Shown here: positions 1 through 12,660 of the stretch, in pieces | Layout: every line of letters starts with the position of its first letter | Position numbering within the stretch: position 1 is the stretch's first letter | Assembly (NCBI RefSeq): GCF_028372415.1 | Contig: NC_092872.1 | Coordinates: 389,444,853-389,508,852 of the forward strand | DNA from: Notamacropus eugenii | Taxonomy: Eukaryota > Chordata > Mammalia > Diprotodontia > Macropodidae | Direction of reading: 5' to 3' | DNA length: 64,000 bases | Notes under the pieces: model-generated | What the model saw: the letters and a program-made list of their open reading frames with translations, nothing else | The model's database searches: none | Told to the model about the DNA's origin: nothing | Program-made: the position numbers and the translations under genes

Positions 1-2224
1 AAAAAGGAAGAGAAATTATACTGCAACTAATTTACCAAGAAACTGGTGAAAAGAATGTTGACTTTGCTGCTTACTTTGTGACTTTGGTCAAGTCATTCAA
101 TGTCTCTGTCTCAGTTTCCACACCTATAAAACCAGGGAGTCAGATCAGACGACCCTATGCAAGTCCTTCAACCTCTATGGATCTCAGGGTCTCCTCAGGA
201 CTAAACTGCTAACTACTGGAACTTCAATCACAGGTATCCTATGATTTAAAAAAAAGAAATCACACATCCTTTTTAGTGATGTTCCCCCCAAAATCATAGG
301 TCCTTTGTGTTTGTACATGGAATTGCAACGTAAAAGCTAGAAGGAACTTTAACCATCTTTTTGTACAACTTCCCCATACCCTATAGAAGACACAGGGTCA
401 GAGAACCAAAAGACTAAGTTGAGACTACAGAGCCCAAGGCTAAGTATAGGATACTCTAACAGTCAGACTTTATCTCTTTTACTATAGCTAATTATGTACC
501 TTAAAAGTACAGACTAGTGAAAGAGAATGTTTATTCTATATGAAGACAATAATGTAACATTTATGTAACACTTGAAAATTTGCAGTGTACTTATATTCAC
601 ATACACTATCTCATCTAATCCTTATAACAATCCTTGGAGTCTCAGAGAGATAAAATACCTTGCTAAGGGGCCACACAGAATCAGTATCAGGAGTTGGCCA
701 AGTCTTCCAGGGCTTTGTTCCATAATACCTCACTGCATGAATGTAAATTTTCAGTGCCAACTCTGTAATACAGAAGTTGATAAGTAATAGACCTTTTAGG
801 CAACAAACATACATTCTGCTTAGAAGAAGTGGGGGAGGAGACAGGGATAGCAAGGTGATTGGAGATCAACCTTTTAACCTCTTTTTAATAACCCCAACTC
901 AAGAGCTAATAATTACCACAGAGCTTGGCACATACTAGGCATTTAATAAGTGCTTACTGGCAAAGGATATGATCTACCAAAGTTATACCAGTTATATTCT
1001 ATAACAAAACAATATCAGCAAGTGGAGAAATACCTTATTATATATAACTCTGGTGGAAATAAACTATCCATCAAAAAGGAAGGCTGAATTTAGGGCCTAA
1101 GACTTGTAGTTACTTTCCTATTTCAAACACTCCATCCTTAATGGTAAAATGATCCCTTCTCTAGGCCTCAGTTTCCACCTCTGTTAAAATAAGAGGGCCA
1201 GACTAGATCCCCAGTTCTTGAGATGCATAACTTTTAAATATTTTGATGTGTATTTCAATACAATTGATTCTCTTTATAATCCCATTATGTGCTGAGTTTA
1301 AAAACATGATTCTAAGGTGTCCACAGACTATACCACACTTCCAAAAGATGTCTGTGACACATCTTTAACCTTTGAATCAAATGGTCTCTAAGGTTCCTTA
1401 GAGCTCAAAAGTTCTGGATGTCGTTGCTGTGGTATTTTAATACTACAGACATAGTTCTAATTTTACGTAAGTGGACTAATCTACATATCATGCAATGCAA
1501 ATCTGTCCTCTGACTAGCGGAGGAAAGGAGAGGTAAGGGGACTGGCATATGGCTCCGGGACATGGGGAAGTGGGGGGGATAGGAGGGTAGGCAGTACTGG
1601 AGCTAGCCACCTGGGGGGGCCTGGTCATAACCAAGAGAAAGAACATGGGCTAACACAAGGGAGGTGGACATGGCCAGAAGGGTCAGGCAAACACAGGGCC
1701 CAGGGACAGACACATGGTACCTGAACACAGCACCCTCAGTACAGACAGAAGGCAGACAAAGAGCAGACTCTCAGGAAGTGAACAGAGTGGAGGCAAGGTC
1801 TCTCTCAGGTTGCAGGTCTTAAGCCAAATCCTCCAGTGGCAACAGAGGTCCATTCTGCTTTCACTTAGAGGGGACATTTTAAGGATTTTTCTGTTAAAGT
1901 TTTTTTTTGTTGTTTTTGGTGGGGAGGTCAAAGGGCAGGAGTGGAGAGTAAGCACAGTACAATGCATAACAAAGTTTAGCATAGGTGTTTTTTGGAACGT
2001 GGATTTCTTTCAGAATTCTTTATGTAAAGTCGAATTTGCATAATTATAACTACATAAAGCCTGAACTGTAGTTACAAAATATATTTCTAGTATTCAATTC
2101 CTACAGGCAACTCCTAAAAGATCAATCTCAAGATTGTTTCATATTTGAATGTACTTAGATGATGTATAAAATCAACTTTTTAAAAAAGGAAATTTTAAAA
2201 ACCATTAATTTTAATCTTTTAAAT
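1..2224. other. Gene-free stretch beyond the distal poly(A) signal
   Basis: No recognisable gene. It contains SINE/MIR-like fragments in plus orientation at about 65-190 (TTTGGTCAAGTCATTCAATG and CAGTTTCCACACCTATAAAA), 555-745 (CACTATCTCATCTAATCC), 895-960 (ending in a CATTTAATAAGTGCTTACTG tail) and 1090-1225. The rest is unassigned. In human the next gene beyond PWWP2A on this side is TTC1, convergent; I see no TTC1 exon here. Confidence 0.6.
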
Positions 2225-3701
2225 ATAAAAAAATCCAAGACTTTATTGGAATAAATGTTACATGACATTCTTTAACATTAAACTCTGAGCAAATCCGAGA
2301 GGTGATGCATGTTTTCCATTCAAGTCTAAAATGAAATAGGTATGTGACCATTTAAAATACAGATAAACGTTAGCATGAAGCAAAGCTTAAATATTAAGCA
2401 ACTAAAGCAAAGAAAGTGAAAAACAATACAGTACATCTACATTTTAAATATCACTGAATTTCATTTTTAAAGAAAAAAATGAAAATCCGGTTTGCAGTAA
2501 AACTTCAGTAACTCATCATTAGAAAAACTTGTGAATGTTTATTATCTAATTCGTCAGTTTCTTTTTACTTTACTATCTGTTCATTTCCCCAACCCAACCC
2601 CCTAATAAAGAATCCTTATTCTCCCTTAAACACCATGATTTTGCAGACTCCATACAAGTCAAACTCCATCAAGTCCATAAGAGTTGTGCCTGTGTAAAGA
2701 GCTGCAGGTATCATATGGAGCCCCAGCAGTAGGTACTATTGGTTAGTGCTGGTGAGAGAACAAGACTGACTGGAGTTAAGCAGGTAGGAAAGTGCACTGC
2801 AGGGTTAATTTCCTAAAATGTGCATGATTTAGCCAGGGCACTTAAGTTGTAATATGTAACATCCCTTCTGTTCTAGACCCTGAGCTTACCTTCCATTATG
2901 TCAAAATGGATATTTTTGTAATATGAGAAAATCTTCAGGAGGCCAGGACCAGGGCAAAACCCAAAATTTTAAAACTTCATTTGTTTTATAATCTCTAAGC
3001 TTTCCAGAAGCAAAAAGTTAGATATATCTTCCTTGAGATGCAAAAATAAATGCTCCAGAACTCACCCAGAACTTTAAATATTCATCCTGAGCACCTGGGC
3101 ATTTATTAAAGGAGATGCTATGTGGACCAAAAGAACCAATTTCCAAATTTACACTGGATTATGAAAAATTAAGTAGTTTGAGCTAACTGCTCAATTATCT
3201 GATATGTTGATTTAAATGAGGTGGGTTTTAAATATATATATATGTATTTATATATGTGTATGTGTATATAAGTAGGTGCTACAGATTCTCTTTCTGGTTT
3301 TAAAAATAATTTGATATTACCACTAAAAAATTTCACGTTTATTATAAAGTATGGCACCATTAAATATAAAATTGCTTTAGAAATTTAGTACCTCTAATAG
3401 GTTCATCTGGTTATTCTCATAGCATATTATGCTCTTCTTGTTCAACAAAAAGGGGGAGAAGGGAAGGAAATGGATTTCCATCTACATACTTACCAAAAAA
3501 AAAAAAAAAAGTCAAATAATTATGGTCATTATCACTAGGGATTCATGCTGCATGCATGAAAGGTTTGAAGCCATTTCTATGGGCCCATTCTCGCAGTCTT
3601 CCACCAGGCTTAACTCCTATTGATGTTAGCACGAATCTTTCTTGTATTTGGACTGGATAGACTTCTTCCCAAAAGTTCTTTCCAGATGTCTTCTCCAAAA
3701 C
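2225..3701 (-). other. Candidate distal terminal exon C with long 3' UTR
   Basis: The acceptor TTACTTTTTCTAG precedes 3701. The longest open frame, phase 0, is 52 codons to TGA (3545-3543). It begins VLEKTSGKNFWEEVYPVQIQ and contains VKPGGRLREWAHRNGFKPF. A second frame (phase 1) gives GFGEDIWKELLGRSLSSPNT and ends at a TAA. The rest, down to about 2225, is repeat-poor and UTR-like. It ends at the poly(A) signal at 2248-2243. A phase-0 exit from exon A joins the 52-codon frame, and an exit from exon B joins the other. I do not recognise either peptide. Confidence 0.42.
2243..2248 (-). terminator. Distal poly(A) signal AATAAA
   Basis: On the minus strand the context is ACATTTATTCCAATAAAGTC followed by TTGGATTTTTTTATA. 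The hexamer followed by a T-rich downstream element is a textbook arrangement. It would end a transcript entering candidate exon C. Weaker AATAAA copies lie at 3344-3339 and 4369-4364. Confidence 0.5.
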
Positions 3702-4537
3702 CTAGAAAAAGTAACTTTATTTTCCAAACTAGGTGGAACCACCATGATGGAAAGAAAATCATCAAATCCTTCCATAGAAATAAAAGTTAATCCTGTACAC
3801 ATTTTCATTCCCAAATACTAATTCTCACCAGTGAGGAAAAAGTCACCTCCTTACTCCTATTTCTAATTTGGAGAAAAAAGGTATTTAATTGTTAAAAGGT
3901 GCACAAAATGTTAAATACTGGTGGTAAATAAATAAATTTTAATATGTCTTAACAAGCAAACTTTTCTATTTATAATGCTACATCCCTGCTTTAGGGGGAA
4001 AAAAATTCCCAGGAGATGTGAAGTTGTTCATTATCTCTCTACTAGGAAACCTTGGTCTTGGCTAAACCAACTTACGGCTTCAAGTAGTTTCAGAAGCACC
4101 ATTTGCTCATATCTGCACTGACTAACATAAGCACTGGAAGAAACACAAAATGTGACAAAACCGAAGAAGGTTGAAAATGAAAAACAAAAGTCTAACAGTT
4201 CCTACCATCATCCCATGTCTTGATGTTCAGGGATTTATGTCTAAATGGACTGATAAGAACTTTACAATCAAAAAAAGTTTTGTCAGTTAATCTTCAGATC
4301 AAAAATTCAAGTGAGTCCTTGCATGTGCACTTCACATGATTTTCCTCCTCATCTCATGCATTATTTATTGCAAAAAGTTCTATCAAATATTTCCTAATAC
4401 CATTTCTTCAGTTTTAATATAGAAACAATTTACAATTTACAAGTACCCCTTTCAGGTACATTGGATCTGTTTGAGTCACGGCTCTTAACATTTACTCCTT
4501 GTTGAAGATTTGAAAAAGGAAAAAAAAAAATCAGTCT

Positions 4538-4625
4538 CTAGTTTCTTTCAGTCCTGAACAGTCGGTGTTCTCCTGTGGCAGTGTAGTGAGTTCCAGGAAA
4601 CCAGCCTGCTGCTAATGTCTTTGTG
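4538..4625 (-). other. Candidate alternative terminal exon D (open part)
   Basis: A very good acceptor (AGTTTTTTTTTTCTTTTTAC followed by TGTATTTCAG) precedes 4625. One frame, entered with two bases from an upstream exon, reads TKTLAAGWFPGTHYTATGEH and ends RLFRTERN before TAG at 4540-4538. The phase-0 frame is open for 25 codons to a TGA. No good donor follows, so it would be a terminal exon. A possible AATAAA for it lies at 4369-4364 on the minus strand. The end of the transcript is not defined by sequence alone. Confidence 0.35.
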
Positions 4626-4629
4626 CTGA

Positions 4630-7600
4630 AATACAGTAAAAAGAAAAAAAAAACTGTTAGGCATAATTATAAACTTACATAAAAATAAAGTCCTATGTCA
4701 TTCAAGATTTAGCTCTCTTTTTACTCCAACAACCCATGTTAATGTCATCTGATTTATAAAATCAATGAGTGTGTTCAGTTAAACTTCAAGTGCTTAGGTT
4801 TTGCATTAAATTCAAAACACAACTGATAAAAAGAACATATATTACTGGTGCTGTAAACAAAAAGATAATCAAAAGGAAAGAACAAATATTTAAGCTGAAC
4901 CATGAAATAACGTTTTGCTAATGTGCATCTAACCACAAAACTAAAACATCTGTTACTGAAGTAGCTTTTTTATGTCAATTTATGTCAACGTATAGTCAAC
5001 AAATATTCTAGTTTCCTATATTAAAGTGTTTGTTACATGAATCTTTACCTATTAAAAGCCACTATTATTAGCTATCATTAAAAACTTGATTTTACAAAAT
5101 TTTTATTCAAATACTATCTAAAATCTTATTTTAAAAGGGAATTCATCCTATTCTTATATATAAAATTACTAAAAACAGGACCTTCTGAAAGTCTATTTCA
5201 TATAAACATATACGTATACCTGTTTACACATATATTTTACCAATATTTATCTTTTTAAAATGTGTATGTGTGTATACACATACATACACACACACAAATA
5301 CACACACAGACACACACACTCCCCAAGATATAAAAGCTGTTAAATACAGTAGAGATACTCAGCTATTTGGTACTTCTGGGAAGCAAAAGCAACACACCAA
5401 CCCTACATTGCAGCAACAATTGGCACTTAGTACACATTTGTTGGATTATGATATTCATTGAATTTTTTACTTTAAAAAAAGACTAGCCACAAATCTTAAA
5501 AGCAAAGCCACAAACAAGTGGCAAAAGCCAGCTGTAAATTACAGGATCCCTGTGCGTGTGATGAGGAGAAAGGATGGCTGGTTGCTTATCAATCTCTTGC
5601 AACAGACAGAAACATACACAGAAGCATCACCATCTAATAACATTATCTTCTAATGCCAAGACTGAGAGTGTATAGGTATATCTAGAAAGCAAGCTAATTT
5701 TCTTTAAGTACTGTATTTGCATCTTCATTAATTTGTAAGCATTTTGTCCAAGCAAAGATATCCTCTAAAATAGAGAACCTTTGCCTATTATAAACACAAC
5801 AGCAGAAAGCATAAGCACATGTATACCTAATACAAAAGATAAATTTGAATTTGATGTGGTGAACCATCCCTTATCAGAAGTAGCTTTCTCATAAGCCTCA
5901 CTAGGATGCCTAAAAGTTATCTCTATTCCATCCCATCCCCATGGGAAAACAAATACGGCATGGGTATTTATAATATCCCCAAAAAACCACTGTGGTCACT
6001 GAATGATTCTCTTTACATAATCTAGAAGAATGAAGATTGGAGTCAAGACAGTAACACAAGAAATCAGATATTTAAGGAAATTATTGCTATATTATTACCC
6101 CTTCCAAGATACGATGATCCACACAAAGCTGAACTCCAAAACTGATGGTCCACAAGAAAGAAATTTTTGTGAGGCATATTTTCTAACAAAATTAAATGAC
6201 ATTTACTGTTACCTAAGAATAAACTAGACATCATGCACAGAATTTAAAAAACAAACACCCCCACAATATTATACTTCAAAAATTTAAAAACTGATTTATC
6301 ATTTCTACTATTTGCTAGATTGCTTGGTGTTACTGCTAACGTGCAACAGAGGCCTTGTGCTTCATCCGTTTGCTGGCACAAGGCCTGTAAAAAATAAGGC
6401 TAATGTGAGAAAAACATTATAACACCCTGCATCAGTTTTTTGCCCAACCAATGAGAGACATGTTTCTGCCAGAAACATTTCAAATACAATGAAGATATTT
6501 GGGTCCACATCCAGTTCACGCAAAAGGACAACTTCCTTATCTATCTGGAATATTATTTCTGGAAGCTAAGTTTGGCCTATTCCAAGTCACTGCTTCTGAA
6601 AAAATACATCAATTGGATAGTTCAAAAGGCTTTTGTCTTTTCACACTCATATAAGTCACAACTTTATGAAATTAGATGCTTCACTGTTGTAATTATAATG
6701 CTAAAGTCTTTTATTCACATAGACCTTAGGTTCAAATGCTTTTCAAGGACTTGAAAACTATTGTTTCTTTTTAACAAATGAGAAAAGAACACAATTAGGT
6801 TAAATGCCTTGCTTGAAATGACATTAGCAAGTCAGGATCACATCCACAAAGCTAGTGATTTCTGGTCCCCCATTCTTAATGATGCCCCCATCATGCTTAA
6901 AAATTGCATCCAGTTGTGCATTCGCAGGTTCCTCACTGTGAATCGCAGTATCTGTCTTCTTCCAGTATTATGAATCATTTGGTTTCAAATTCAGTTGAAG
7001 GAAGCAAGCAAAGGTGTAAAAGATTCATGCAGTTAATACTATTTAGAGGCAACTAAACAAACTTGTCCATTCTAGACCACAACAAAGCACCTAAAGGGTA
7101 GCCAGCCATCTTGTATGGGTAAAAGTCCAGAATATCCAAAGCTTTCAATCACACTTGATTTACAATGTTCCAATTCAATCATGTGCTTACAATTTGCCAA
7201 TATGCTTCTACACTTCCAATACAACAATGATATTTAGATTCTCAAAAATTCAAGAAAGTAAGCAAGTGTACAAAACATATCAAATCTAAAGGTAACAATT
7301 AAATCCAAATCCCTTTCCTACCAAAGCAAGAGCCCAAAATCAGTCTAACAGAATAAGAACTATTCTCTCATCAAAACTTTTCAGGGTTTTATCAATTGTC
7401 TCATTTAATATAATAAAATTTAAGGAACTAGATTACAACAGCATTTTGGCATCACCATTTGCCACCCTCAGTTTCTATTCCTTTTATATGGACTTTCAAA
7501 GATAAATAGACCAAGAATATGTACAATAAGTAATCCAAACAAACAACAACAAAAAAAACCCTATAATGATGTAATGAATATCAAGTTCAAATAAAAAAGA

Positions 7601-7959
7601 AAATGGCCATTGAGAGAGTTGAAAATATTTAAAAACCACCACTTGACCAGGACTCCATCGTTACTAGTTATGATTATACAACATACGGCCCTGCATACTA
7701 ACTGAAAAAGGAATAGGTCCAGATTTTCAAAAGCACACACATGAAGACTCCAGCCTTGCTCTCTGAGCAGGACAGGCATCATCATGTAAACTTTAATTAC
7801 AGACTAAAATCTACATGAGGTACACAGGTACCAATGTCAATGAAAACAAGAAAAATAACTGATTGTATTCATCAACTCTAACCTAGACTATTTGGGGAAT
7901 GATTAAGTGATGACATGATGCCCCCCTTCACTTTGGGGCAGGGCTTAAAACAGACAGAC
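4630..7959. other. Interval between candidate exons D and B
   Basis: AT-rich, intron-like. It holds a (CA)n-rich tract at 5261-5320, a perfect 11-bp inverted repeat at 6350-6386, and a MIR-like fragment at about 6760-6870 (AACAAATGAGAAAAGAACAC). No coding sequence is recognised. Confidence 0.6.
5261..5320 (+). repeat. (CA)n-rich tract
   Basis: An imperfect CA repeat preceded by TGTGTATGTGTGTATACACA (5261 upstream side), so the two halves form a short inverted repeat about 5260-5275. Confidence 0.8.
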
Positions 7960-8080
7960 CTGCCCGTTTCACTGTTAACTTCAATGCTCCCAATCTGAAT
8001 CCACAGTGGTCTGTCAGACACTGTAAGGGAGCAGCAGGACTCGTCACTGTCTGATGTAATATGCTGCCATTTGTTGAGAC
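7960..8080 (-). other. Candidate alternative exon B
   Basis: This 121-nt block starts after acceptor GATTTTTTCTACCATAG and ends at donor GGGCAG|GTCTGT. Two frames are open throughout: a phase-0 frame of 40 codons beginning VSTNGSILHQTVTSPAAPLQ, and a frame containing HITSDSDESCCSLTVSDRPL. The phase-0 frame would follow exon A directly, and its leftover G would complete a Gly codon with candidate exon C. The acceptor is of medium strength. It could be a cassette exon, or chance. Confidence 0.33.
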
Positions 8081-11000
8081 CTATGGTAGAAAAAATCAAG
8101 TTAACAAAAATAAAGTAGTCATTCAAGTTTTTTTAAAACCTATTTTACAGAAAAAAAAAGTTTTTCTTTTTTTTTTAAAGTGACCAGATTTCATTTGTCA
8201 TTATGCATTTATGTTTAATAACTTTTGGCTTCACAGAACGTAAACAATGTAAACAAATGTAAACGAAAAGCATGATGCTACATAGACCACTAAGAGAAAA
8301 CAAAAAAACTGTAAGGGCCTAGGTACACAGCTGCAACTAAACTATACAATAACATGGACCAAGCTGCTTCCAGAGTAAGACAATTGGCATAATAAGTTGC
8401 TCATAAAGCAAACTTAGAAATACAGGGAAAGTGGCGGCTGTTATATTTAAAATATACTGTTGATGTGAGTTTTGTTTTAACCTAAGAATAATTTACAAAA
8501 TATCAACACAGGATGAAAAGTCTTAAATATCCATGAATATGCTTAGAGCTTCTATTGCACAAAAATCTACTTGAGGCCCTTTCCTCTTAATTCCAGTAAC
8601 CACATAAGCATATTTTTCCATGCCTAAAATTCTTATCATATGAACTAACAGTTATTTAACAGTTTCCCTGAGTTTTTCTGAATAAATAACAAACCTCAAC
8701 TAAACGAAGGTAATGAAAATAAGCTATTCATGATTATTAAAATGACACTAAATAAAGGTGCTGATGTTGATGCTTTGTGAAACATTTTATAAACATAATT
8801 CCATGAATGTTCACGTTTCCTTACTAAGCAGATATAAATGAACAACAAAACTTTTATTCCTTAAGAACTCATTTTCTCCTTCAGAAGAATATTCATTTGC
8901 CTTTTAGAACTCCTGTTATGGAAAATAATCAATACCCATAGCTAATGTGACGATTACTTTTAAAAGTACTAAATAAAAGTAACAGCAGAAATTCAAGAAA
9001 GAAAAAGGTTCTATTCCCCGCCACTAGACATTTCTGACAAAGCACCTCAAAAGGAAAAATTTTAAGAACTTCAATTACAATGGAATTTAGCTAGGAATAT
9101 GATAATTACAGATTCTAGGGAGAAAGGAATCTTTTTACAAGTGACTACAAAAATAACCAAGTTTTATCAAGGCAATTTTGGTTAAGTTTTTTTATTTTCC
9201 TTAAACCAACAATAATCACAACAAGGGCAGAAAGGATTCAAAGAACTCTATGGCTATTATAAAATTTGTTTTTACAAGTCCCCCTCACACTAACAAATAG
9301 TACTTAGTACAATACTGAACACTTATGACATTCCATATTCCTGGATATTCCTGGAATTGTTGAACTCAATTGCCATCTTATTGGTTAAATTAAAAAAAAA
9401 AAAAAAAAGCAGCCTAGATACCATTTTGGCAATATACAAAGTGAAATCTGGTTGTGATCACTAGCAACATAGTAGTACAGGTGGAATTTTAGTTAAATTT
9501 AGCCAGACCACAGCAGAATCATGCTGCCTCAGTCATAAGAACAAAGGAAAAACAAACCACGTGAAACGAGAATAAAGGTAATCTCTTATCCTCAAATGAC
9601 TTCCGCTCTCCATAAGCTATTTTTTTATATCTAAAAATAAGGTAGAAGCCTAAATGACACCTAAAATCTTTTATAACTCATTCTTTGAGTAAAACAGTGA
9701 AATGTCATAGGCCCAATGAATGGAAGAAGCCGAGATTTATTCTACTAACGTTTGTGACAGTTTTCTCCTCACTATAATTTCAGCCCATAAAGACTTTGCC
9801 CAGGAAGTCATCTCCTGTTTAGGCCAATAAAAGGAAAAAAGACCTTTCGGGTGGGCAATAACTAGGCAAAATGGTAGTGTGAGATGACCACCTTTCTTCA
9901 TAGGGGCTGGGGGAGGAAAAGAGCAATTGTAATAGAGAAAAATGCGGATTTCATAGATGCTACATACTACAACCTACAGAGTTAAAAAACAAAAAACAAA
10001 AAAACAAACAAGGCCAGTTATTGTTGGGAAGAAGAGAAAATTGGGCAGTGGAAAACAACCAAAGACGAAAAATCAATCTCCTTCCAATGGTGCTGGAAAG
10101 GGGAAGAAAACAGAGATAGCCAAGATCTTTGGAGTAAGCCAAGAATTAAAAACAAAAATTTAGAATGCATACAAGAATTCATCTTGCTACAACTGAATGT
10201 AAAGATCTAGGTTATCCCTGCTCACAAGAGAATAAATGAAGATGGGCAAGGGAACACTTTAATACACAGCCCACTTTAGAAGGGTTGAGAAGTTTTCTAT
10301 TCTTCAGTAACCAGTTATTTTCTCATGGTATTAAACAACATTGAACGTAATTCTACCCTGCCCAGGTTCTAATTTGAAATCAAACACTTAAAAGAGAATC
10401 AATGTTTAAATGAGCAGAGTTCCCATTAATGCTGTCTCAAAATTGGACGAGGCCCTTGCTAACAATTACCACTTCCCATAAAGAAAAGAAAAATGTTCCT
10501 TTCCTATTTGTCAGCCCTTCCCTCCTAAATCGAAGAGGCTGAAGTTCTTGTGATGTGGATGCATCTCATGAAAAGGGAAAAGGAATCTTGCACTGAATCC
10601 TGACTAATATACCACCCAAAAAAAGGGAGGGAAATTTGCAGGAGTTTACAAAGAATTCCTAAGAATAATTACCTAATACTTTCCAATCACCCTTGAACCA
10701 GTAATATAGCTTAAAATAATGAAATGCCTGCCACATTTCCTGCTGAAAAGAATTGATTCATCCATCTAGCAACAATGTTACTACATGATAGCTCAACATG
10801 AAGAAAGGAGCTCCGTCATCATAGCACATTCTCTCCAATTTTACAATAAACTCTAAAAGGAAACCATTCAGTACTAAAGAGCTGAAAAGAGACATCCAAA
10901 AAAAGGCCTAAAAGGCACAAGTGGCCTGTAAATCTATGCAACAGAATTCAACAACCTGTTCCTACACACTATATTCTTCAGCACTCTTTGCAACTGGCCT

Positions 11001-11429
11001 TACAGTCATCTTTTTTATCATAGACCTTGCTTCCACTTCAACTTCTACAATTTTATCTTTAGCTCTGGCAAACTTTCCTAATTTTTTTCTCTTCAGGTTT
11101 CCAAAGAGTAGATACTTGATAAAATACCTCAGATACTAAAAATGATTTAACAAAAAGGAAAAAGAAAAAGAAAGTGTGGTACAAATAGAAAGACTGCTAG
11201 ATATGAAGTTAGAATCCTAACACTCCCAACTATTTCTGGGACCTTGGACAGACAGGTCATGTAACTTTTCTGAACCTGTTTCCTCATCTGTCCCAAGTCT
11301 ATGTATATATGAGCCCTTATAAAACAGTATAAGGAACATATGAAGCATCGATGAAGAGAAAGCACAATGGATTTAGATTTAGGCTTGGAGAAACTGGGCT
11401 TTAATACCATTTTTATTACTTAGTATCTG

Positions 11430-11670
11430 TCACAGTCAATCAATAAATGTTTATTAATCACCTACTATGTATCAAGCACTGTGCTAATCTGTGGGAATAT
11501 AAAGGTAAAAAATAATCCCTGCTCTGAAGCTCAGTCTAATTGGGGAGACACAAAAAATGAACTAGTATTAAAGGGGATGGCAAAAGGCTTTGTAAAAGCT
11601 GGGACTTTAGATGAGACTTGAAGGAAGCCAGGAGGCAGAGATGAGGAAGGGGAATATCCCTGGCTTCAAG
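11430..11670 (+). repeat. LINE-2-like fragment
   Basis: It has the diagnostic AATAAATGTTTATTAATCAC, CTACTATGTATCAAGCACTG and GCTAATC...GGAATATAAAGG order, then AGACTTGAAGGAAGCCAGGAG. This is the 3' part of an L2/CR1-clade LINE with marsupial-type spelling. Diverged and non-coding. Confidence 0.7.
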
Positions 11671-12534
11671 GACCAAAGCCAGTGAAAATACCTGTTTGAC
11701 CTCAAGCAAGTTACTAAATCTCCCTGGAGTTGTTTCCTCATCTGTAAAATGAAAAGATTGGACATATGGTCATTTCTAGCTCTAAATCTATCCAATGATC
11801 AAATAATACACAAAAGGTTTGCTCCAAAACATCTCCTGCCCAAAGACAGATATAATGTGTACCCACCTCTGAAGCAGACAGGTTATGTTCTTCCCCTCTA
11901 TGGATATATGCAACCTGTTATCTGATCCAAGCTCATAGTTATAAATGAATGTTTTGTATAGTGTAGGGGAAAAAGAGGTTAACAAGTGGGCTACTATAAA
12001 CTATAAACTCCTTTTGGACAAAGTGTCATATACATCTTTGCAAACTCACCAGGCTGCGGATATAGTTTATGTTCAACAAATATTTTCTGAATGAAAGGAG
12101 GCTGAAACTAATACTTGCAATGTCCTTTTTTTAAGGCAAATTTCACTGCATTAGGATTCCAGGCCCTCACCCATTATATATCCAAAACTTTCCTCCAGAT
12201 TTATGATATCTCACATTCCAACAAAATATAGGTTCTTTATTAAATGTATAAATAATTGGAATTTTGCAGATAAATAATAATATGGCCATTTTTTGATATA
12301 TTTTCTCCATTATGTTCACTTATACACACTACTACACAATATCCAAGTATGTAATGGAGAAAATATTAAAGTAGTTTTACATCATTATGTTACTATAACA
12401 AAATATAACATTCCATGGCTAACACAAATCAACAGATAAACTAGAAATTTTACCGTATTTTACCTTATTAAGTACCCTTAAATACTAGAATGGTCTTTAA
12501 AAAATTTCAAGGGGCAAAGGTGACAGGATTATAA

Positions 12535-12660
12535 TTTTGGGTGAGATATTATAGGTCATCTAGTTCAATCTTCTTACGTTTGAGATAAGGAAACTGAGGC
12601 CTCAAAAGGTTAAAATGACTTACCTAAGATCACGCAGGGAATTAACACACTACTCCATAC
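12535..12660 (+). repeat. MIR-like SINE fragment
   Basis: It contains GATAAGGAAACTGAGGCCTC and a following TTAAAATGACTTACCTAAGATCA, the MIR/THER core and central region. Confidence 0.65.

Noticed and set aside
9957..10163. 68-codon Lys-rich ORF
   Set aside because: It arises from an A-rich run, with no domain and no splice or promoter context.
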